From the NCBI GenBank assembly GCA_002707645.1, contig PANN01000007.1:14298-78297 (forward strand): DNA of 64,000 nt. The letters are read 5' to 3'. Under the pieces are notes generated by a model. It ran no database searches. It was given only the letters and a program-made list of their open reading frames with translations, and had not been told where the DNA came from. This DNA is from Fidelibacterota bacterium (GTDB lineage Bacteria > Fidelibacterota > Marinisomatia > SCGC-AAA003-L08 > D37C17). Shown here piece after piece: positions 58,230 through 64,000 of the stretch. Made by a program: the position numbers and the translations under genes. Numbering within the stretch: position 1 is the first letter of the stretch; the number at the start of each line of letters is the position of its first letter.

Positions 58230-58243
58230 GAATTAATTTTAAA

Positions 58244-61200
58244 TTAACTTAAATGGACATTAAGTCCCAATGCTTCTAATTCTTTACATAAAACCTTGAA
58301 TGATTCTGGGACATTAGCTTCAGGAGTATTCTTACCTTTAACTAGAGAATTATACAGATTGGTTCTTCCCATTATATCATCAGATTTTACAGTCAATATT
58401 TCTTGTAATGTATGCGCAGCACCATATGCTTCTAACGCCCATACTTCCATTTCTCCAAATCTCTGACCACCAGACTGAGCCTTACCACCTAAAGGCTGCT
58501 GAGTAATCAACGAGTATGGTCCAGTAGAACGAGCATGCATTTTATCTGCAATAAGATGCGATAATTTTAAAAAGTAGGTACTACCATAAACTACAGGAGT
58601 TTTAATTTTTTCACCAGTTCTACCATCCCATAATTCCATTTTTCCTGTTGTTGGTAAACCAGCTTGCTTTAATTCATTTAAAACTTCTTTTTCAACAGCT
58701 CCGTTAAAAACAGGTGTTTTATATACTTTTTTTAATTTTCTTCCAGCCCACCCAAGCATAGCTTCATATAATTGACCTAAGTTCATTCTTGAAGGAACAC
58801 CTAGTGGATTTAAAATTAAATCAACTGTTTTTCCATCTTTGGTAAAAGGCATATCTTCTTCTGGAACAATAATTGAAACGATTCCTTTATTACCATGTCT
58901 ACCTGCCATTTTATCACCAATAGAAACTTTTCGTTTTTGTGCTATATATACTTTTGCTAATTTCATAACACCTTGCTGAAGTTCATCTCCGATTCTTAAC
59001 TTAAATACTTCTTTTTCAAGCTTATCTTCAAGTTGCTTCATATTCCTATTATAATTTCTCCAAATTTTCAAAATATTATTCCAATTTATCGGATTTATCA
59101 CCCATGGTGACTTTAGAGAAAGAGATTCAAAATCCAAACTACTAATTCTTTTTTTAGTAAGCAAGGTTTTAGCTTTAACAACAGTCTTATTTGATGCAAT
59201 ATCTCTAATTCCACCAGAGTTTTCATCAAGCATCTGAGCTATTAAAAGTTCACTCCTTTTATTCATCAATTCGACTCTTTCGCGCCTTGCATTTGATTGT
59301 AGTTCTCTAATTTTTTTCTTTTCTTCAGCTCTTATAGCAACATTTTTTCTTTCAAATAATTGAGTTTCAACTACTACTCCACTAACGCCTGCACCACAAC
59401 GCTTTGACGCATCCTTAACATCTCCTGCTTTTTCGCCAAATATTGCTCTTAATAATTTTTCTTCTGGAGTAGGGTCAGTTTCTCCTTTTGGAGTTATTTT
59501 ACCAACTAAGATATCACCTGGATTAACTTCTGCTCCAACTCTAACGATTCCTCTATGATCCAAATCTTTTGTTGCATCTTCACTAACATTTGGAATTTCA
59601 TTTGTCAACTCCTCCTCACCTCTCTTAGTATCTCTAATCTCAACCTCAAATTCTTTAATATGGATAGATGTAAGAGAATCATCTTTTACTAATTTTTCAC
59701 TTATTACAATCGCATCCTCAAAATTATATCCTCTCCAAGGCATGTACGCAACAGTAAGATTTCTACCTAACGCCAATTCACCATCTTTTGTAGAATGACC
59801 ATCAGCAATAATATCACCTTTTTTAATTTTATCACCAACTTTTACTATTGGCTTTTGGTTAATACATGTATTTTGATTTGTCCTTAAGAATTTCTTAAGA
59901 GAATAAGTATAGAACTTTTCAACAGGATTTAGTTCAATATCTTCATTCTCTCCTTCTGTTTGAATAGTAATATGATTTGCATCTACTGATGAAACAACAC
60001 CATTATGCTTACTAGCCATTGCTGAACGTGAGTCTTTAGCAACCGTAGATTCCATTCCAGTACCAACAATTGGTTTTTCAGGCTGCAGCAATGGGACAGA
60101 CTGCCTCATCATATTTGAGCCCATCAAGGCTCTGTTTGCATCATCATTTTCTAAAAAAGGAATCAACGCTGCCGAAACACTTACGATTTGATTAGGCATA
60201 ACATCCATATAATCAATTTCCTCTTTTGTGGAAAGTGTAAATTCAACACCATTTCTTGTTTTAATTAGCTTGTTAGAAAATTCACCATTTTTACTATACT
60301 CTTCAGAGGCTTGTGCAATAAATGAACGATCTTCTTCATCTGGAGATAAATACTCAATATTATCTGATATTTTTTTATCAACTTTTCTATAAGGTGATTC
60401 TATAAATCCTAAATTATTAACTACCGCATGAATAGATAGTGAATTAATTAAACCAATATTTGGACCTTCGGGAGTTTCAATAGGACACAATCTACCATAG
60501 TGAGTGTAATGAACATCTCTAACCTCAAAACCAGCCCTATCTCTAGATAAACCGCCTGGTCCCAAAGATGATATACGTCGTTTATGAGTGACTTCAGCTA
60601 AAGGGTTGGTCTGATCCATAAATTGAGACAACTGACTTGTACCAAAAAAAGCATTTAAAACAGTAGTAACAATCCTTGAGCTTATCAAATCTTGAGGTGT
60701 TAAACTTTCAGCTTCTCTTTGATTCATTCTTTCAGATACAGTTCTCTTCATTCTAGCTAGTGCAATATTAAACTGATTAGCTAGCTGCTCGCCACATGTC
60801 CGGACTCTTCGATTACCTAAATGGTCAATATCATCTGGGCCATTTTGATTATTTCTCATAGATATTAAATATTTAAAAACTTGTATAAAATCATCTTTTG
60901 TTAATACAGCATCTTCAATAGGAGTTTCTAAACCAAATTTCTTATTTATACGATATCTTCCTACCTGACCTAAATCATATTTCTTCGTAGAAAAAAACAT
61001 TTTTTCAATAAACTTAGCAGCAACTGATACATCGGGCGCTTCACCAGTTCTCAAATGTTGATAAAGTAATAAAACAGCTTCACCAGAATTGTTAGTTGGA
61101 TCTTTTTTTATTGTATTTCCTAAAACTTCAATGGCTACTTCATTTTCTTTAATATCATCCAACAATTCAATTTCATTCAATTTATTATTTAAAAGAAGTT

Positions 61201-61987
61201 TAATACTATCCTTATCTATAATAGCATCTTTCTCAAGCAAGACTTCACCAGTGTTGATATCGATAATATCATCTAAAAGAATCTTACCTAAAATATTTTT
61301 ACTATTTTTTAATTTATGATTTTTAGTAAGACCAAAAGATGAATATATTTCAGTATTCGTTGAAAAACCAATTGCTCTTAATAATATTGAGGCAGGGAAC
61401 TTTCTTCTTCTATCAATAATAGCATAAATACAATCATAAATATCAGTAGTAAAATCTACCCATGAACCTCTAAAAGGAATAATTCTTGCAAGAAATATTT
61501 TAGTTCCATTTGGGTGGAAAGATTGATCAAAAAAGACTCCAGGTGATCTTTGAAGCTGACTTACTATTACTCTTTCTGCACCATTTATAATAAATGTACC
61601 TGAATCTGTCATGTAAGGAATATTTCCAAAGAAAACATCTTGCTCAATATTTTGCACATAATTAGACTTATCATTTTCATCTGTTATATGAAGCACAAAT
61701 TTGACCTTCAGAGGAACATTGTATGAGATTCTTCTTTCTAAACACTCTTTAACGGAATATTTAGGTAAACCTAAAAAATAAAATTTATATTCTAAAACAT
61801 AGTTTCTATGATTATCTTCTATGGGGAAAGTATTTCTAAGGACTGCTTCTAAACCTAGATTTTTTCTTTTTTCAGGCAAAACATCTTCTTGCAAAAAGTC
61901 TTTCCAAGATTCAACCTGGATAGCTAATAAATCAGGTAAATTTATACTAAAATTATTTTTTGAGAAATCGTGAATATTATTTTTCAT
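58244..61987 (-). CDS. rpoB: RNA polymerase beta subunit
   Basis: Beta forms, with beta-prime, the catalytic cleft of RNA polymerase. The 1247 residues include the rifampicin-binding region near residues 445-480 (GTSQLSQFMDQTNPLAEVTH, then KRRISSLGPGGLSRDRAGFE), with sensitive-type Asp, His and Ser residues. The C-terminal KMAGRHGNKGIVSIIVPEED and GGQRFGEMEVWALEAYGAAH are also present. GGAGG at 62001-62005 lies 13 nt before the ATG. It follows rplL after 83 bp, the place where an attenuator exists in E. coli; no strong hairpin is visible here. Confidence 0.98.
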   Translation of the reverse strand: MKNNIHDFSKNNFSINLPDLLAIQVESWKDFLQEDVLPEKRKNLGLEAVLRNTFPIEDNHRNYVLEYKFYFLGLPKYSVKECLERRISYNVPLKVKFVLHITDENDKSNYVQNIEQDVFFGNIPYMTDSGTFIINGAERVIVSQLQRSPGVFFDQSFHPNGTKIFLARIIPFRGSWVDFTTDIYDCIYAIIDRRRKFPASILLRAIGFSTNTEIYSSFGLTKNHKLKNSKNILGKILLDDIIDINTGEVLLEKDAIIDKDSIKLLLNNKLNEIELLDDIKENEVAIEVLGNTIKKDPTNNSGEAVLLLYQHLRTGEAPDVSVAAKFIEKMFFSTKKYDLGQVGRYRINKKFGLETPIEDAVLTKDDFIQVFKYLISMRNNQNGPDDIDHLGNRRVRTCGEQLANQFNIALARMKRTVSERMNQREAESLTPQDLISSRIVTTVLNAFFGTSQLSQFMDQTNPLAEVTHKRRISSLGPGGLSRDRAGFEVRDVHYTHYGRLCPIETPEGPNIGLINSLSIHAVVNNLGFIESPYRKVDKKISDNIEYLSPDEEDRSFIAQASEEYSKNGEFSNKLIKTRNGVEFTLSTKEEIDYMDVMPNQIVSVSAALIPFLENDDANRALMGSNMMRQSVPLLQPEKPIVGTGMESTVAKDSRSAMASKHNGVVSSVDANHITIQTEGENEDIELNPVEKFYTYSLKKFLRTNQNTCINQKPIVKVGDKIKKGDIIADGHSTKDGELALGRNLTVAYMPWRGYNFEDAIVISEKLVKDDSLTSIHIKEFEVEIRDTKRGEEELTNEIPNVSEDATKDLDHRGIVRVGAEVNPGDILVGKITPKGETDPTPEEKLLRAIFGEKAGDVKDASKRCGAGVSGVVVETQLFERKNVAIRAEEKKKIRELQSNARRERVELMNKRSELLIAQMLDENSGGIRDIASNKTVVKAKTLLTKKRISSLDFESLSLKSPWVINPINWNNILKIWRNYNRNMKQLEDKLEKEVFKLRIGDELQQGVMKLAKVYIAQKRKVSIGDKMAGRHGNKGIVSIIVPEEDMPFTKDGKTVDLILNPLGVPSRMNLGQLYEAMLGWAGRKLKKVYKTPVFNGAVEKEVLNELKQAGLPTTGKMELWDGRTGEKIKTPVVYGSTYFLKLSHLIADKMHARSTGPYSLITQQPLGGKAQSGGQRFGEMEVWALEAYGAAHTLQEILTVKSDDIMGRTNLYNSLVKGKNTPEANVPESFKVLCKELEALGLNVHLS

Positions 61988-62070
61988 CTAACAGTATACA
62001 CCTCCATATTTGAATAGAACATAGATTAAAGACTACTATATTAAATTTCTTGTTATAAAAATTGTTTAAA

Positions 62071-62457
62071 CTAACTTAAAGTTACTGTTGCGCCAGCTTC
62101 TTCTAATTTTGCCTTTAATTCTTCAGCTTCTTCTTTTGGAGCTGAATCCTTAACAACACTTGGAGCCCCATCAGCTAATTCTTTAGCTTCTTTAAGACCA
62201 AGAGAAGTAACTTCTCTAATAACTTTAATAACAGCAATTTTCTTATCTCCAGTAGCGGTCAACTCAACCTTGAAATCAGATTTTTCTTCTGCTGCACCTT
62301 CAGCAGGTGCTCCCGGAGCTGCTCCACCAGCAACTGCAACTGGTGCTGCAGCTGACACATCAAACTTATCCTCAATATCTTTTATTAATTCAGAAATCTC
62401 AAGCATATTAGCTGTTTCTAAATAACTTAAAACATCATCTTTACTTATTTTTGCCAT
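62071..62457 (-). CDS. rplL: Ribosomal protein L7/L12
   Basis: L7/L12 forms the flexible stalk that recruits GTPase factors. The 128 residues show the N-terminal dimerisation helices, an Ala/Gly/Pro-rich hinge (about 36-56) and the C-terminal globular domain ([40 protein letters not shown]). It lies 26 nt after rplJ. Confidence 0.98.
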   Translation of the reverse strand: MAKISKDDVLSYLETANMLEISELIKDIEDKFDVSAAAPVAVAGGAAPGAPAEGAAEEKSDFKVELTATGDKKIAVIKVIREVTSLGLKEAKELADGAPSVVKDSAPKEEAEELKAKLEEAGATVTLS

Positions 62458-62483
62458 TGTAATCTTCCCCTTATTATTAAACT

Positions 62484-62999
62484 TTATTTTTTATTTTCTA
62501 AACTCTTAATAGTACTCGCTAATTTTGACATAGAAGCATTTAACAATGATGCCATTTTTGACATTGGAGAGTTAAGCGCATAAACAAACTTAGCTAGAAG
62601 AACATCTTTTGTTGGCAAATTAGCCAACTCTTTATATTTAGATGGATCATAAAGATTACCATCAAAATATAAACCCACAACTTCAAAAGACTCGTTTTCT
62701 TTTGAAAAATCTTTAATCACTCTAGCTGGTGATGTAGGATCACTATTAGCATAGGCAATAGCAATCTGGCCAGAAAGAATAGTATCAAACATATCATTGA
62801 AACCTGCATTTTTCGCTGCAATCTTAGTTAATGTATTTTTAGATACCATGAAATCCACATCGTTATCAATGAAGTTCATTCTAAGGCTAGCTGCTTGATC
62901 AACATTCATACCAGTATATTTTGTGAAGTACAACGCGGATGAATTTTTAAATTTACTTGTTAAATTTTCTACTAATTCTATATTTTTTTGATTCGGCAT
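62484..62999 (-). CDS. rplJ: Ribosomal protein L10
   Basis: L10 anchors the L7/L12 stalk to 23S rRNA. The 171 residues contain [40 protein letters not shown] and a C-terminal helix for L7/L12 dimers. Only 19 nt separate it from rplA, so the long L10-binding leader known from E. coli cannot be present in that gap. Confidence 0.97.
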   Translation of the reverse strand: MPNQKNIELVENLTSKFKNSSALYFTKYTGMNVDQAASLRMNFIDNDVDFMVSKNTLTKIAAKNAGFNDMFDTILSGQIAIAYANSDPTSPARVIKDFSKENESFEVVGLYFDGNLYDPSKYKELANLPTKDVLLAKFVYALNSPMSKMASLLNASMSKLASTIKSLENKK

Positions 63000-63018
63000 A
63001 ATTATTCAATTCTTTAAG

Positions 63019-63714
63019 TTAATTTACAAACTCACTTTTATCAATTTTTAAACTAGGACTCATAGTAGAAGAAATTGAAAACTTTTTAAAATAAACACCC
63101 TTGACAGAAGAAGGTTTAGCCTTCAATATTGCACCAATACAAGCATTTATATTTTCAATTATTTTATCTTTGTCAAAAGATACTCTTCCAACACTTACTG
63201 CAATAATACCAGCTTTATCAACTCTATACTCAACTTTACCAGCGATAATCTCTTCTACAGCTTTTTCGATATTTGGAGTAACCGTTCCAGTCTTAGGGTT
63301 GGGCATTAAGCCTCTTGGGCCTAACACTCTTCCTAACTTCCCAACTTCGGCCATCATATCAGGAGAAGAAATTAGAACATCAAAATCTAACCATCCACCG
63401 GCTATCTTATCTAACAAGTCTTTAGCCCCTGATTCAATTGCACCTAAATCTTTTGCCTTTTTATTTTTCTCATCATCTTTGGACAAAACTACAACTTTAA
63501 TTTTTTTTCCAGTTCCATTTGGTAAACTAACCATACCACGTACCAATTGGTCAGCATGACGAGGATCTACACCTAAATTAACAGATATATCTACTGACTC
63601 ATCAAACTTTGATTTAGAAAAACCATGCAATAAATCAACGGCTTTATCTAAACCATACTCTTCTAATGGGTCATAGGACGATAAGCTTTCTTTGTATTTT
63701 TTACCTCTCAACAT
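63019..63714 (-). CDS. rplA: Ribosomal protein L1
   Basis: L1 forms the mobile stalk near the E site and represses its own operon in many bacteria. The 231 residues contain FDESVDISVNLGVDPRHADQ, the signature LGRVLGPRGLMPNPKTGTVT near residue 130 and VEYRVDKAGIIAVSVGRVSF. It lies 5 nt after rplK. Confidence 0.98.
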   Translation of the reverse strand: MLRGKKYKESLSSYDPLEEYGLDKAVDLLHGFSKSKFDESVDISVNLGVDPRHADQLVRGMVSLPNGTGKKIKVVVLSKDDEKNKKAKDLGAIESGAKDLLDKIAGGWLDFDVLISSPDMMAEVGKLGRVLGPRGLMPNPKTGTVTPNIEKAVEEIIAGKVEYRVDKAGIIAVSVGRVSFDKDKIIENINACIGAILKAKPSSVKGVYFKKFSISSTMSPSLKIDKSEFVN

Positions 63715-63719
63715 ATTTA

Positions 63720-64000
63720 TTAACCCTCTACTTTTACGCCCATACTTCTGGCTGTACCCTTAACCATTTGGATAGCTGAATCTATTTTTTTAGTATTCAA
63801 GTCAGGCAATTTAATTTTAGCAATTTCTTCAACTTTTGAAGATGAAATTGTTCCAACAATATCTCTATTTGGCTCCGAGGAACCTTTTTTAATCTTACAG
63901 CCTTCAAGGATTAAAGATGGAACAGGAGGAGTTTTTGTAATAAAAGTAAAAGACCTATCTGCATATACAGTTATAACCACAGGAACAACTTTGCCTGCCT
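63720..64000 (-). CDS. rplK: Ribosomal protein L11, C-terminal part (window edge)
   Basis: The frame is open to the window edge, reading [20 protein letters not shown] from 64000 downward, so the start lies outside. The visible part includes [20 protein letters not shown] and the C-terminal rRNA-binding domain ending [16 protein letters not shown]-like (here [17 protein letters not shown]). L11 binds the GTPase-associated region of 23S rRNA. Order rplK-rplA-rplJ-rplL is standard. Confidence 0.96.
   Translation of the reverse strand, partial: AGKVVPVVITVYADRSFTFITKTPPVPSLILEGCKIKKGSSEPNRDIVGTISSSKVEEIAKIKLPDLNTKKIDSAIQMVKGTARSMGVKVEG

Noticed and set aside
58244-61987. Rifampicin-resistance changes in rpoB
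   Set aside because: The core region reads QLSQFMDQ, THKRRIS and SLGPGG, matching sensitive-type residues.
63101-63559. 152-codon open frame on the plus strand inside rplA
   Set aside because: It is a shadow of a highly conserved ribosomal gene, with no Shine-Dalgarno and Ser/Leu/Phe-biased composition typical of antisense frames in AT-rich genes.

Overview
The window comes from an AT-rich (about 30% GC by eye), diderm, probably marine bacterium. The evidence for a diderm is a type IV pilus secretin, SPII-type lipoprotein signals and a predicted outer-membrane barrel. A C25 (gingipain-family) protease and a beta-helix protein both end in dockerin-like Ca-binding repeats. That combination, with PgsB/C/W, HutU/HutI and low GC, best fits Candidatus Marinimicrobia (SAR406/Neomarinimicrobiota). 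This placement is inferred from gene content, not from a tree. The standard genetic code is used, with TGA as a stop in several genes. I saw no tRNA, rRNA, CRISPR array, insertion sequence or phage gene.

Layout. (1) 1-8297, minus strand: a C25-family secreted protein, then a poly-gamma-glutamate synthesis set (pgsB, pgsC, pgsW), then two unrecognised exported proteins (one barrel-like) and the start of a lipoprotein, all tightly packed. (2) 8298-8644: the only gene-free stretch over 300 bp, a divergent promoter region with a small hairpin in the pilin leader. (3) 8645-25574, plus strand: a complete type IV pilus locus in the order major pilin, pilT, two minor pilins, a large Cys-rich PilX-like protein, pilM, N, O, P-like, pilQ, a 1488-residue Ig-repeat lipoprotein, pilB, pilC and pilD. 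(4) 25557-30923, minus strand: pyrF, pyrE, a cyclophilin, dsbD, a TlpA-type thioredoxin and an rlmB-type methyltransferase, overlapping or nearly so. (5) 30975-32426, plus strand: a GNAT protein and a secreted beta-helix/dockerin gene interrupted by one in-frame TGA. (6) 32436-64000, minus strand: an unbroken co-directional run of about 31.5 kb containing rplK-A-J-L, rpoB-C, rpsL-G, fusA and the S10-spc-alpha ribosomal clusters with secY, map, infA and rpmJ, ending in a GHL10-type hydrolase, hutU and hutI.

How the parts work together. Region 1 looks like an envelope-polymer locus with its own outer-membrane and periplasmic candidates. Region 3 builds, retracts and matures a pilus and carries two large unusual surface candidates. 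Region 4 supplies disulfide exchange (DsbD, TlpA) that could serve the Cys-containing exported proteins of region 3. Region 6 is core transcription and translation.

The observations most worth checking are the in-frame TGA at 32061-32063, which lies in a C-x-x-(TGA) context and is followed at 11 nt by a small hairpin with a GTT loop (selenocysteine-like, but possibly only a nonsense mutation); the expanded PGA locus; the pilus-locus lipoprotein; the loss of the zinc cysteines in PilB; the missing catalytic His in the C25 protein; and the acidic N-terminal extension on ribosomal protein L3.
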